Assembly: GCA_900550955.1 (NCBI GenBank)
Contig: URUF01000002.1
Location: forward strand, 35,444 to 99,443
Origin: an uncultured Eubacteriales bacterium
GTDB lineage: Bacteria > Bacillota > Clostridia > Christensenellales > Aristaeellaceae
Direction of reading: 5' to 3'
DNA length: 64,000 nucleotides
Part shown: positions 1 to 8,957 of the stretch, piece after piece
How the letters are laid out: every line of letters starts with the position of its first letter
How positions within the stretch are numbered: the stretch's first letter is position 1
Translations under genes and position numbers: made by a program
The notes under the pieces: model-generated
What the model was told of the DNA's origin: nothing
Databases searched by the model: none
The model's input: the letters and a program-made list of their open reading frames with translations, nothing else

Positions 1-2
1 AC

Positions 3-452
3 AACAAAAAGGTCCTTTTGTCGGATGGCGAGGTCTTTTTCATCGACGGCATCAAGATCGAATGCTTCCTTGTGCCCGGTCACACCTGGGGACATATCGT
101 TTACCTGATCGACGGCCGCTATCTCTTCACCGGCGATACCATCTGGTTTGGCGCGGACGGCGGTTACAGCTTTCTCTCCACGCTGGCGGAGGACAATAAG
201 CTGGCCGTGCGCTCGCTTGCCGCGCTGGAGGAGAAGCTGCATGCGCGCGGCCTGCATCCGTTGATTATCACGGGCCACACCGGCTGGACGGACAGCCTCG
301 ACTTTGCCTTTGCCCATAAGGATAGGCTGTGCTCTCCCTTCCGCCGCCGCGCGCCTGATCCGGCCGCGCCCTACGACGCCTACGACGAGTCGGACGACAC
401 GGAGGAAAAGGCAAAAACAACGCCGCTGCCCCGCGTGGGCCGCAAGCGCTGA
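3..452 (+). CDS. MBL-fold hydrolase, 3' part only
   Basis: This is the C-terminal part of a metallo-beta-lactamase-fold protein; the reading frame is open to the left edge, so the true start lies outside the window. A PGHTWGH segment (metal-ligand histidines) is followed by a TGDT segment carrying the bridging aspartate, and a later ITGHTG segment supplies another conserved histidine. This order is typical of glyoxalase-II-like hydrolases. The last 40 residues are Asp/Glu/Lys-rich and look like a disordered tail outside the fold. The HxHxDH motif that should precede the visible part is not in the window, so the substrate cannot be inferred. It is followed 62 bases later by a same-strand gene and could share its transcript. 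Confidence 0.85.
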   Translation, partial: NKKVLLSDGEVFFIDGIKIECFLVPGHTWGHIVYLIDGRYLFTGDTIWFGADGGYSFLSTLAEDNKLAVRSLAALEEKLHARGLHPLIITGHTGWTDSLDFAFAHKDRLCSPFRRRAPDPAAPYDAYDESDDTEEKAKTTPLPRVGRKR

Positions 453-514
453 AAGAACATTGCGAGGCCGTGGACGCGCAAAGCTTCCAAACCGTTAACC
501 AGGAGGGGAAAGGC

Positions 515-1126
515 ATGCAAAAGGACATAAATTATATTCTTGCAGGGTTTGAAAAGACCATAACGGAGCGTTTTCCGCAGCAGGCCGCAGCGCTGGAGCA
601 GGCGCTGCAAGCGCGCCTATCAGCGCTTTACGCAGAGAATGCGGATGCGTCAAGGGAGAAGAAGCGCCATCTGGAACGGCAGATCCTGCCCGGCATTGCC
701 GCCTATGAAACCTTGCAGGCCGTCATGCCCAAAGAGGAAGCGTACCAGACGGTTCACGCCTATGTGGAAGCGCACGCCAGGGAGGCGCGCAAGTCGATTG
801 AAAAGGCAATACGCTTTCCTGGATTGTACCGCTTGGTTCCAGGGGCGTTTTGCCTATTCACCCACAGGCTCTTTAACGAGGCGGCAGGCTTTGCCGCCGT
901 GGAGCATCAAACATCGGGCGGCGTGTGGCGCGTGGATATGACCAAGTGCCCCTATCACGATACCTGCGTTCGATACGGCTGCCCAGAGCTGTGCCCCTGC
1001 TTTTGCGATAGCGACGACATCGCCTACGATCATCTGCACCCGAAGCTGCTCTGGCATCGCACAAAGACCCTCGGCCGCGGCGATGATTGCTGCGATTTCT
1101 GCCTGCGGCGGCGCGATAAAGCGTGA
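515..1126 (+). CDS. ATC-hydrolase-family protein
   Basis: The 203-residue product resembles the L-2-amino-thiazoline-4-carboxylic acid hydrolase family. The signature is the C-terminal Cys-rich half: KCPYHDTC, then CPELCPCFCDSDD and a final DDCCDFCLRR. The N-terminal half is helical and charged. The ATG at 515 is preferred over the in-frame ATG at 470 because AGGAGG at 501-506 lies 8 bases before it. The founding family member hydrolyses a thiazoline on the way to L-cysteine, but most family members in anaerobes are uncharacterised. The cysteines could equally bind a metal or an Fe-S cluster. There is no signal peptide. Confidence 0.75.
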   Translation: MQKDINYILAGFEKTITERFPQQAAALEQALQARLSALYAENADASREKKRHLERQILPGIAAYETLQAVMPKEEAYQTVHAYVEAHAREARKSIEKAIRFPGLYRLVPGAFCLFTHRLFNEAAGFAAVEHQTSGGVWRVDMTKCPYHDTCVRYGCPELCPCFCDSDDIAYDHLHPKLLWHRTKTLGRGDDCCDFCLRRRDKA

Positions 1127-1153
1127 GCGCGCAAGATTGTGTAAAGAGATTCT

Positions 1154-1633
1154 TTAGAAGATGAGGGCCACAAGCCCTCCAACAATCGCTGCGCCCGCAA
1201 TCCAAATGAGTGTGAGGGCGCCTCTCTTTTTGAAAACCTGCTTCCACGTCTGGACAAATGGCAAATCTTCTGTGCCAGGAAGAATCCAGAATTTGCTGTG
1301 CCCAACCCACAGCTTATCAATTACAATGCCGTCATACCAGTTCATCACTTCCAGAAACAGCAACGCCTGCCAATAAGCAGTCCCAAAATCGCCTGCCCTG
1401 TTCCACTGGCCAATTATCAGCAGAAGCGCCGCCAGCATCACAACATAAAACAGCGCCATGAATCGCTTCCGCTTTCCACAGAGCGTTTCACGGTCTATAA
1501 GCCCAATTTCAAGCGCCCGCTCCTGCACTGGCTTGGGATAGAAGAACAACCCATTGACCGCTCCGCCCCTGACGGCAAACGCGACCATGCCCGTAAAAAG
1601 CGCCAGGAAAAGAACCAACTGTATCGCTATCAT
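1154..1633 (-). CDS. small integral membrane protein, unknown
   Basis: The 159-residue protein has about four hydrophobic segments (residues 1-22, 61-78, 83-97 region and 138-159) separated by short basic loops, including a CGKRKRF stretch. No enzymatic motif is visible. It starts 24 bases after the alpha/beta hydrolase gene stops, on the same strand, so the two are probably co-transcribed from the promoter at 2531-2559. I do not recognise the family; role unknown. Confidence 0.7.
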   Translation of the reverse strand: MIAIQLVLFLALFTGMVAFAVRGGAVNGLFFYPKPVQERALEIGLIDRETLCGKRKRFMALFYVVMLAALLLIIGQWNRAGDFGTAYWQALLFLEVMNWYDGIVIDKLWVGHSKFWILPGTEDLPFVQTWKQVFKKRGALTLIWIAGAAIVGGLVALIF

Positions 1634-1657
1634 AAATGTTTTCTTCTCCTTTTCACA

Positions 1658-2410
1658 TCAATCAAAGAAGGCCTCAAGCCGCCTGGCGAAGGCTTCGGGC
1701 TGAAGCAGCGCAAGCTCCGCATGGTCAAGCCCCGGTATCTCTACAAATCTCGTGTTGGGAAAGCGCTTCTTTACATAGTCAATATCCCATGCGCGGACTT
1801 TTTGCTCCAAAGCGCCATACCAATACTGTATTTGCGTTTCAGGCTCACGAACCGGGGCCGGCATGGAATAGTTGTTGCACGACTCGAATACCCGCCATAT
1901 CGTCCTTGCGGTCATGTGCCTAAGCACCTGCTGCATGGAATCCAGCCCGTCTTTCCCATACGTTTCTACGGGATAGGCCGCCTCCAGCAGCCTCCGGCTG
2001 TGCTTTCCAAGCTCTACCATGACAAAATCCCGCAGGGCAATCAGGCGGGTTACAAGCCACGGAAGCTGATACGGCGTGATGCCCGCATCGATCACCGCTT
2101 TGTTAAAGCAAATGTTTCCATTGGCCAGCAGACGGATTGCAACGCTGCCGCCCATGGATAGCCCGTACAAGCCATGCGCACAGGCATGGCCTTGTTTTGT
2201 AAGATACCGCTCCAATTCCTCCGCGACCCGTTCAACGCTTGTGTATTCCTCCGCTGTGTTCAAATCATGGCCCGGCATAGCTGGAATGATAACATGATAC
2301 CGTTGCGCAAGCAGGCGTATGCTTGCCTCATAAAAATCCCACGATGTGCAGGAGGCGTGCAGGAACAGCAGCGCCTGTTCGTGTTCCTTCCCAAGCTCAT
2401 AGATGTTCAT
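1658..2410 (-). CDS. alpha/beta-fold hydrolase
   Basis: The 250-residue protein has the alpha/beta-hydrolase order: an oxyanion-loop HAS segment near residue 18, the nucleophile elbow GLSMGG with Ser85, and a C-terminal GLDHAEL segment supplying the catalytic His. There is no signal peptide, so it should be cytoplasmic. Substrate cannot be told; esterase or C-C hydrolase are both possible. The start has only a weak ribosome binding site (ACGGA), which contrasts with its strong promoter and structured leader. It is the first gene of a two-gene unit with the membrane protein downstream. Confidence 0.85.
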   Translation of the reverse strand: MNIYELGKEHEQALLFLHASCTSWDFYEASIRLLAQRYHVIIPAMPGHDLNTAEEYTSVERVAEELERYLTKQGHACAHGLYGLSMGGSVAIRLLANGNICFNKAVIDAGITPYQLPWLVTRLIALRDFVMVELGKHSRRLLEAAYPVETYGKDGLDSMQQVLRHMTARTIWRVFESCNNYSMPAPVREPETQIQYWYGALEQKVRAWDIDYVKKRFPNTRFVEIPGLDHAELALLQPEAFARRLEAFFD

Positions 2411-2457
2411 TCCGTTTCATGCCCCGCAAAAGAGTTAATTATAGTTAACTATTTCTT

Positions 2458-2559
2458 CAAAGAAAAGCACCTTGAGGGTGCTTGCTCAAAACAGCCGGTT
2501 GCGGCCGCCTGGTTCCAAAAAACCGCCTTTATTATAAGCGCGTCATTTCCTCGTGTCAA
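2458..2559 (-). promoter_or_regulatory. promoter with leader terminator
   Basis: Reading leftward, TTGACA (2559-2554) and TATAAT (2536-2531) are separated by 17 bases, a full consensus promoter for the hydrolase gene. About 40 bases into the transcript, arms at 2477-2483 and 2465-2471 form a 7-bp stem (AAGCACC/GGTGCTT) followed by TTTCTTT. This looks like an intrinsic terminator inside the 5' leader and could attenuate transcription. Nearer the gene, 2433-2450 is an imperfect 18-base palindrome of AGTTAA type that could bind a MarR-like repressor. Confidence 0.6.
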
Positions 2560-2652
2560 GGCGTCCCATTTTTGGGGGAGTGGACAGGCATACTTCGCGG
2601 GCCGTTTGCATGTGCATGACTAGGCTATCAAACATGAGATTGGTATCAAGGC

Positions 2653-4431
2653 TCATATAACGGCATGATGCATACTTTTCAAAATATCATCCACAATCTG
2701 CTCCACCGTTAAATGACATCTTTTATATTGCTCATCCGCCGCCACATGATTCACAAACGCCTTTTCCGCTCCGAAATTCAGCACCTTCATCCCGGATGGG
2801 CCATAGTATCGCGCGATTTTCTCCCCGAAGCCGCCGTCGATCACGCCGTCCTCAAGCGTCACAATCAGCTGATGCGTGCGCCTTACCCCTTCCAGCACAT
2901 CGACGTCAAAGCCGGTGATATAGCGGGGATTGATGAGCGTTGCTTGCATCCCCGTTTTTTCCCGCAATCGCGCTCTCACCCGCTCGCCCAGCGCGAAGCA
3001 TTTGCCCAGGGCAAGAATCGCCACGCGGCTTCCGGCCTCGACAACCTCATACCTTGCGGGCAGGCTGTATGCCGGCAAAAGCGCCGCGCCACGCGATATG
3101 GCGGCAACGCCGGGCACGCGGATAACGACCGGCGCTTCCATCTGCTCAAGGCCCCAGGCCAGCATGGCGAGGTATTCTTCCCTGCACGTAGGGGCCAGGC
3201 AGACGAGGTTGGGAAGATTCGCCGTGAGCGGGATATCGAAGATGCCCATATGCGTCTGGCTGCCCTCGGCGATTCCCGCGAAGAACACAAGAATGACCGC
3301 CGGGCATTGATTGAGCGCCAGCTCCTGCAAAAGCTGGTCGCATGCGCGCGGCAGGAAGGAGCTGCTGACGCCGAATACGGGCTTGCCCCCGTTTTTGGCG
3401 ATGCCCGCTGCCATGGCGACGGCCTGCGCCTCCGCGATGCCAACGTCCACAAACTGATTGGGAAACCGCTTCCGCAGCGCCTTGTCAAAGCCGAATATCT
3501 TGGGCGTTCCCGCAGTCACGGCAACCACGCTGCGGTCGTTTTGCATGGCGCGCGCCATGAAATCGCAGGTCAGCGATTCGTAGGTTTCCGTGGGCGCGGA
3601 CGTCCAAAGCGGCTTTCCCGTGTCGATGTCAAACGGCCCCATGTAGTGCCATGCCTCCCTGTCCGCCTCTGCGGGGGCATACCCCTTTCCCTTGACGGTG
3701 CAGAGATGGACGACCACGGGATGGTTCACGTCCCTGACCTGGGAGAAAGCGTTCAGCACGGCGCTTATGTCGTTTCCCTCCTGGACGAAGCAATAGTCAA
3801 AGCCCAGCGCCCGGAAGAAGTTGCATTCCGCCTGGCCGCCCTTTTCCCGAAGCAGCCGGAGATTGTCGTAAAGGCCGCCGTGGTTTTCGGCGATGCTCAT
3901 GTCGTTGTCGTTGACGACGATGATGAGGTTGCTGCCCAGCACGGCCGCGGTATTCAGCCCCTCAAACGCCTCGCCGCCGCTGAGCGCGCCGTCGCCCACG
4001 ACGGCGATAACATTGTTCGTTTCGCCCCGTACATCCCGCGCCTTGGCAAGCCCGGTGGCCAGGCTGATGGCCGTGGACGTGTGGCCTATGGAAAAGAGGT
4101 CGTGCTCGCTTTCCGCCGGGTTGGTAAAGCCACTGACGGAGGCGTACCGCTCGGGGTTTTGGTACGCCGCCCTGCGGCCCGTGAGCAGCTTGTGCGTGTA
4201 GCATTGGTGGGACACGTCAAAGATGATTTGATCTTTGGGCGAATCAAAGAGAAAATGCAGCGCGACCGTCGCCTCCACCATCGCCAGGTTGGAGCCCACA
4301 TGCCCGCCGGTTTCGCTCAGCCGCCGGATGAGCTGCTCGCGAATTTCATCGCACAGCTGCTTGAGCTGCGGCCTCGAGAGCCCCTTTAAGTCCTTTGGCG
4401 AATCAATGATATCCAAAATGCTTTTCATCAT
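2653..4431 (-). CDS. 1-deoxy-D-xylulose-5-phosphate synthase-like enzyme
   Basis: The product is a thiamine-diphosphate transketolase-family protein of 592 residues, somewhat shorter than the usual 620 of DXS. DXS condenses pyruvate and glyceraldehyde-3-phosphate. The N-terminal DVSHQCYTHKLLTGR-like block, the GDGA...N cofactor motif near residue 146, NDNDMSI, the catalytic Glu in GIAEAQAV and a QTHMG histidine all match DXS. Two DXS positions differ: Tyr in the YSTFLQRAYDQ block is Ser, and the Asp before QTH is absent. The ATG at 4431 has GGAG 9 bases upstream; an in-frame GTG at 4461 overlaps the previous stop but has no ribosome binding site. It ends the acyltransferase operon, so it may be a specialised paralogue. 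Confidence 0.85.
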   Translation of the reverse strand: MMKSILDIIDSPKDLKGLSRPQLKQLCDEIREQLIRRLSETGGHVGSNLAMVEATVALHFLFDSPKDQIIFDVSHQCYTHKLLTGRRAAYQNPERYASVSGFTNPAESEHDLFSIGHTSTAISLATGLAKARDVRGETNNVIAVVGDGALSGGEAFEGLNTAAVLGSNLIIVVNDNDMSIAENHGGLYDNLRLLREKGGQAECNFFRALGFDYCFVQEGNDISAVLNAFSQVRDVNHPVVVHLCTVKGKGYAPAEADREAWHYMGPFDIDTGKPLWTSAPTETYESLTCDFMARAMQNDRSVVAVTAGTPKIFGFDKALRKRFPNQFVDVGIAEAQAVAMAAGIAKNGGKPVFGVSSSFLPRACDQLLQELALNQCPAVILVFFAGIAEGSQTHMGIFDIPLTANLPNLVCLAPTCREEYLAMLAWGLEQMEAPVVIRVPGVAAISRGAALLPAYSLPARYEVVEAGSRVAILALGKCFALGERVRARLREKTGMQATLINPRYITGFDVDVLEGVRRTHQLIVTLEDGVIDGGFGEKIARYYGPSGMKVLNFGAEKAFVNHVAADEQYKRCHLTVEQIVDDILKSMHHAVI

Positions 4432-4457
4432 GCGCTTTCTCTCCGCTTCCTTGGCGG

Positions 4458-5588
4458 TCACCGATAGGCGTAGGCCGTTCCCGTCGCTTCCGGGTAGGCG
4501 CTCTCATCCCAGTGATGAATCCCGCTGCTGCGAAAGGCTTCGCTGGTTTTGTTGAAATACTGATGGTTGGGGCTTCCGCCGATGGGATCGTCCCACGCGG
4601 CGTCCACGCAGTACCATTCCCCGTCCAGCCGGATCATGTTCCAGGCATGCTCCGCGCCGCTGCTTCGAGGCAGGCCATAGACGGTGATGCACTCGATGTC
4701 CAGCATATCCATGAGCAGCTGAAAGGTGGAGGCATAGCCCCAGCAGTTGCCCGAGCGGTTCATCAGCACGCCGTAGGGCGTATCGCTGTCGGCGCCTCCG
4801 TCAACGCCGGGGTTTCGGCTGAAAGCGCTCATGTCAAAGCTGCTCCAGTGCGTGAGCCAGTCGTGGATGGCTAGCTCCTTTTCGTAAGCGCTCATGGCGT
4901 CCGTGATCTCCTGCGCGACGACCTCTTTCGCGGCGCTTAAAATTTGCAGGTTCCTTTCAGACAGCGCGGAAGCGTCCCCGGTGCGCCACGCCTGAAGGAT
5001 GGCGTCGGCATTGAAGGCTTCCTCCGCCTGCGCATCGGCGGGCGGCTCGGCCTCGGGGGACGGTTCGGCGGAAACGTCGGGAACCGGGCTGCTCTGCGCG
5101 CCCTCTCCAAAGCCGTTCAGAAGAGCTGCTTCCGCAGCGTCGGCATCGGGGCAGATGAGCAGAGCAACATACCTGCCGCTGGCGATTGCCCTTGCGCTCC
5201 TCGCCGTCGCCGCCTGCATGGGAGCATAGCCGTCAAAAAGCCTCGCCCGCCTTTGGGCGTACTCCATGAGCGCCTTTTGCGCCGCAGGGGCATCCCGTTC
5301 CTCCGCAAGCGCCAGCAGCACGATCTCGCTGGCTTCCACGCCGTCCGCATAGGCGACGAGGCCGTCTAAGACCTTTAATGGGTCGATGCCGTAATCGCCG
5401 GTGAGGAACGCGGCAAAATCCGCATCCTGCGACGTTACCTGCATCATCGCCGGAAGGTCTATCTGGCTTTGCATGACAGACGCCATGATTGGTTCCAGCG
5501 AAAGATCTGCCGACGCCTGCCGCCCTTCGCAGCCGCAGAGGGCGAGAGAGAAACACGCGATGAGCAGGAAACACAGCTTCTTTTTCAT
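4458..5588 (-). CDS. lipoprotein with transglutaminase-like domain
   Basis: The 376-residue protein begins with a lipoprotein signal (LALCGC, predicted lipidated Cys20). Residues about 25-150 look like the DUF4358 domain seen in exported Clostridia proteins. An acidic low-complexity linker (about 165-190) leads to a transglutaminase-like papain fold with the triad in GNCWGYAS (Cys), GAEHAWN (His) and VDAAWDDP (Asp). Such domains act as cysteine proteases or peptide cross-linkers at the cell surface. It lies 24 bases after the DHHW gene and 26 bases before the DXS-like start. Confidence 0.85.
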   Translation of the reverse strand: MKKKLCFLLIACFSLALCGCEGRQASADLSLEPIMASVMQSQIDLPAMMQVTSQDADFAAFLTGDYGIDPLKVLDGLVAYADGVEASEIVLLALAEERDAPAAQKALMEYAQRRARLFDGYAPMQAATARSARAIASGRYVALLICPDADAAEAALLNGFGEGAQSSPVPDVSAEPSPEAEPPADAQAEEAFNADAILQAWRTGDASALSERNLQILSAAKEVVAQEITDAMSAYEKELAIHDWLTHWSSFDMSAFSRNPGVDGGADSDTPYGVLMNRSGNCWGYASTFQLLMDMLDIECITVYGLPRSSGAEHAWNMIRLDGEWYCVDAAWDDPIGGSPNHQYFNKTSEAFRSSGIHHWDESAYPEATGTAYAYR

Positions 5589-5612
5589 GAATGGACGCTC
5601 CTTTTTCTCATG

Positions 5613-6746
5613 TTACCTTGCGAGCTTCGCAAGGCTGGTGTCTGCGGCAAAGCCCGCCGCGTTGTACAAAACAAGCACGTTCGTATAGCCGCCTGCGCAG
5701 ATGAGCTCGCCGACCCTCTGGCGCGTATAGCGAAGGTCGATCACGTCGATTTCGCGGTACGCGCTTATCAAGAACGGAATCAGGCAGTTGGCGTAGGAAT
5801 CCTTGATGATGAGAATCTTTCCGTCGCCGTTCGCTTCCGTTTCAATATGGACGAAGCCATGGTTGCCGCCGAGATAAAAGGCGTACTGATCCTTCGTTTT
5901 CAGCGCAGCCATGTCATACAGGGATTCTGCCGGTCGGCCGTCGCATTGCACGGTATAGGCCACGGGCTCTCGAAGCTGAAACAGCTCGATGGTATCGCCC
6001 GCCGTCCGAATCCCCAGCTTTGACTGGATGGTGCCCTGAAAACCGTTTGACACCGCCGACACCTCATAGCTATCCAGCTCCGGGCACGCGCGGCCCTGTT
6101 CCTCCATCCAGCGCTGAAACACATAGAAGGCAGCGAGGGGCTTCCAGTGGTGATCTGTTCGATAGTAGAGCGCCTCATCGGCATGCTCCCGAAGGACGGC
6201 CTCCGCATCAAACCAGACCCCTTCCGGCAGCAGCTTGGCAAGCTGGATGAGATAGGCGTGCTCATTGGATGGCGGGGCAAAGGGCGGCAGCTTATCTTTC
6301 AGAATCGCCACGGCGTTGGGGACGATGATGATGGAAAGCCCGCCCTTCGCGAGGGTTTCCGAGGCTGGCGCGGCAAACTGCGCAAGCGCCTTCGCATTTT
6401 GCCGCGCCAGCTCCGTTTCAAAGACGCCGGTATGCTTTTCGATCAGATAGCCGTCCGATGCGAAATACACGTCCTTGCTCTCTCTTTTCAGCGCCAGCCT
6501 TTCCACGGAGGTTTTGAGAGCAATCCACCGGTCGCGCAGGACGAATTGATCTGTGAGAAACGTTTCATAGGCGGATTCAAACGAGCCGTTCAGCGCATCT
6601 GCCCAGCGAAACGCCGGCCTCTGACCAAGGGCGCGGTTCTCCGTTTCCGAAAACTCCCTGGGCGCGTGCAGAAGCGTTGCCAAAGCAAAGCCGAAAATCA
6701 GCAGGCAAAATATCAGCACGGTCAGGCGGGACGTTTCCTTCGTCAT
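5613..6746 (-). CDS. DHHW-family SGNH-like protein
   Basis: The 377-residue protein has one N-terminal transmembrane anchor (residues about 8-25) and an extracellular domain with the family motif TDHHW near residue 205. DHHW proteins are AlgX/SGNH-like and normally partner an MBOAT membrane acyltransferase in acetylating surface polysaccharides. The start is the ATG at 6746, preceded by GGGAGG; the upstream in-frame stretch overlaps the MBOAT gene and is not used. It follows the MBOAT stop by 17 bases, which fits the known pairing. Confidence 0.88.
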   Translation of the reverse strand: MTKETSRLTVLIFCLLIFGFALATLLHAPREFSETENRALGQRPAFRWADALNGSFESAYETFLTDQFVLRDRWIALKTSVERLALKRESKDVYFASDGYLIEKHTGVFETELARQNAKALAQFAAPASETLAKGGLSIIIVPNAVAILKDKLPPFAPPSNEHAYLIQLAKLLPEGVWFDAEAVLREHADEALYYRTDHHWKPLAAFYVFQRWMEEQGRACPELDSYEVSAVSNGFQGTIQSKLGIRTAGDTIELFQLREPVAYTVQCDGRPAESLYDMAALKTKDQYAFYLGGNHGFVHIETEANGDGKILIIKDSYANCLIPFLISAYREIDVIDLRYTRQRVGELICAGGYTNVLVLYNAAGFAADTSLAKLAR

Positions 6747-6763
6747 TTCAAGCGCGCCTCCCT

Positions 6764-8185
6764 TCAAAAGCGGAAATAGAGGAACGGGTTGTAGGACGCA
6801 TTCACCAGCCATGCGACGGACAGCAGAAAAACCGCGGCATAGAAGGCGCTGCACAGCAGGGAGAAGGGAAGCGCCCTGCCTTGCAGCCTGCGGCACAGCC
6901 ATTGGCCCGCCCGCTGCGGAAGCCGCGTGCTGCCGGCGGCGCACAGGGCCAGCAGCACGGCATGATTGTACAGGAGATAGAGGGTTTCGCCGTTGGCCGC
7001 GTTTTGCCCCGCCGCTCCGAACAGCGCCTTGAGGAAGCCGAACCCCTGATTCAAGTCCTCAAAGGCAAACAGGTTCCAGCCAATCAGCACGAAGAACAGG
7101 CAGTAGAGATGTCCGCATGCGGGCGGCAGACGCTTCAGCCATCGGCCAAGCACATGCTTTTCCAACAGGAGCAGCGCGCCGTAATAGGCGCCCCACAGCA
7201 CAAAATTCCAGCTTGCGCCGTGCCACAGGCCGGTCAGCAGCCACACGGCCAGGAGGTTTACCGCATGCCGCCCTGCGCTGACGCGGTTCCCGCCCAGCGG
7301 AATGTACACATACTCCCGGAACCACGTGCCCAGGGAGATGTGCCACCTGCGCCAAAATTCCGTGATGCTCTTTGCCAGATAGGGGAAATTGAAGTTTTCC
7401 AGAAAGCGAAAGCCGAACATGTGCCCCAGCCCAATCGCCATATCGGAATAGCCCGAGAAGTCAAAATAGATCTGGAACGCATACGCAATAAGCCCCAGCC
7501 ATGCCGTCAGCGCAGGCAGCTGCGAAAAGTTCATCGCCTGAACGGTATCCCAAAGCGCTCCAACGCTGTTGGCAAGCAGCACCTTCTTTCCCAGCCCTAT
7601 CAGAAAGCGATGGACGCCCTGGGCAAACTGCCCGACGGTTTCCCTGCGGGCGCGAAGCTGCGCATCGATCGTCCTGTACTGAACGATTGGCCCGGCAATG
7701 AGCTGCGGAAACATGGCGACATATGCGCCAAAGGAGATCAGGTTCTTCTGCACATCCGCATCCCCGCGATAGACATCCACCGTATAGGAAAGCGTCTGAA
7801 AGGTGTAAAAGGAGATGCCGATGGGCAGCGCCAGCCCCAGCGCCTTTATGCCCGTTCCAAGGCATGCGTTGGCCATGTGAATGGCAAAATCCGCATATTT
7901 GAAAAACAGGAGCAGAGAAAGGCTTGCCGCGACGGAAACGATCAAAGCGCCCTTGGCGGCGCGCGGCCTTGCGGCACGCCTGTACCGGTCGATCAGCAGG
8001 CCGCCGGTATAGGCGATAAGGATGGATGCGGCCATCAGCAGGAGATAGACAGGCTCGCCCCACGCATAAAACAGGAGGCTGAACAGAAGCAGCACAAGGT
8101 TGCGTCCCCTTCGCGGCGCGATGAAATATGCCAAAAGCACCGCGGGCAGAAACCGAAACAGAAAGGTAAAGCTGCTAAAGACCAT
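6764..8185 (-). CDS. MBOAT-family O-acyltransferase
   Basis: The 473-residue polytopic membrane protein belongs to the MBOAT family of AlgI/DltB type. Visible markers are LIAGPIVQY, the YFDFSGYSDMAIG block, EFWRRWHISLGTWFREYVYIPLGG and the catalytic-His region LTGLWHGASWNF. Such proteins move acyl groups across the membrane onto alginate, teichoic acid or other surface glycans. AAGGAG sits 7 bases before the ATG at 8185. Together with the DHHW gene it forms a standard glycan O-acetylation pair; the glycan itself is not indicated in this window. Confidence 0.93.
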   Translation of the reverse strand: MVFSSFTFLFRFLPAVLLAYFIAPRRGRNLVLLLFSLLFYAWGEPVYLLLMAASILIAYTGGLLIDRYRRAARPRAAKGALIVSVAASLSLLLFFKYADFAIHMANACLGTGIKALGLALPIGISFYTFQTLSYTVDVYRGDADVQKNLISFGAYVAMFPQLIAGPIVQYRTIDAQLRARRETVGQFAQGVHRFLIGLGKKVLLANSVGALWDTVQAMNFSQLPALTAWLGLIAYAFQIYFDFSGYSDMAIGLGHMFGFRFLENFNFPYLAKSITEFWRRWHISLGTWFREYVYIPLGGNRVSAGRHAVNLLAVWLLTGLWHGASWNFVLWGAYYGALLLLEKHVLGRWLKRLPPACGHLYCLFFVLIGWNLFAFEDLNQGFGFLKALFGAAGQNAANGETLYLLYNHAVLLALCAAGSTRLPQRAGQWLCRRLQGRALPFSLLCSAFYAAVFLLSVAWLVNASYNPFLYFRF

Positions 8186-8196
8186 GCCCCTTCTCC

Positions 8197-8937
8197 TTAA
8201 AAGCGCTTGACTGCCAGCGCGTTCAGGTTGGTGAAGCTTTTGGGGCAGTCGCACACATAGCCGTTGAAGAAATGCACGAACCAGGCGTAATCGTCACGAA
8301 GCTTCGACTGCGAGGACGACCAATACCAGTTGGTCCCCAGCCCATCCATGGCTGCCGTGCTATCCAGCGAGTGAATGATCGCAAGCGAGCGGTTGATGGC
8401 CTCCCGGTTTTGGTAGATGGCGCACACCTCCGCGATACTGGGCAGATACCAGCCGCTGGCCGCATCCCCGGTCAGGCCGAAGCGCGTCGCGTAGGTATTG
8501 GCAAAGTCAAAGGCCGGATAATCCGCCGCCTTCATCCCCTGCGCATCCTCCGCACAGACGGCCTGCCAGCTGCCGCTTCCGTTGAGAAGCCCTGAGAAAG
8601 CAACGGCCTGACCGGCCCATCCCTCTTGGGCCCCTTCTATCCAGCTCTCCAAAGCGGAAAAGCGGGTCGTTTCGCCCGCGCTCCCCTCCGGCGCCCACAT
8701 CAGCGGCTCCTCGCTTCGCTGGGTTCCAAGGGCCAAAACGGTTCCATCCTGATAGGTTGCCGCGACAACGGCGATGGGGAAGCCATCGTCCTTCCACGCG
8801 GTCAGACTGTCCGCTTTGACGATAGCGCCGTTGGAGAAAAGGATGTCCCCCACCTGAATCTCCGATTCCGCGAAGCCATTTCCCAGGCAGCAGATCAGCA
8901 TCAGTAGCGACAGCCAAAGCACAAAGCGCCTCTTCAT
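8197..8937 (-). CDS. exported DUF1566-type protein
   Basis: The 246-residue product has a signal peptide (residues 1-23, ending GFAES) and a C-terminal DUF1566/Lcl-like domain, shown by GWYLPS near residue 160, NWYWSSSQ and the terminal NLNALAVKRF block. An ICCLG stretch could be a poor lipobox, but signal peptidase I cleavage is more likely. The ATG at 8937 is preferred over the ATG at 8943 because AAGGAGGG touches the latter. It is the first gene of the five-gene operon and faces merR across a shared operator. Function unknown; surface binding is plausible. Confidence 0.75.
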   Translation of the reverse strand: MKRRFVLWLSLLMLICCLGNGFAESEIQVGDILFSNGAIVKADSLTAWKDDGFPIAVVAATYQDGTVLALGTQRSEEPLMWAPEGSAGETTRFSALESWIEGAQEGWAGQAVAFSGLLNGSGSWQAVCAEDAQGMKAADYPAFDFANTYATRFGLTGDAASGWYLPSIAEVCAIYQNREAINRSLAIIHSLDSTAAMDGLGTNWYWSSSQSKLRDDYAWFVHFFNGYVCDCPKSFTNLNALAVKRF

Positions 8938-8957
8938 AAGCATCCCTCCTTCAAGTC

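Noticed and set aside
2713..4389. 558-residue open frame antisense to the DXS-like gene
   Set aside because: It lies entirely within a clearly conserved gene, its product is Arg/His-rich with no family likeness, and it has no ribosome binding site.
6677..8200. 507-residue open frame antisense to the MBOAT gene
   Set aside because: It is a composition artefact of a GC-rich gene; the MBOAT motifs are unambiguous on the other strand.
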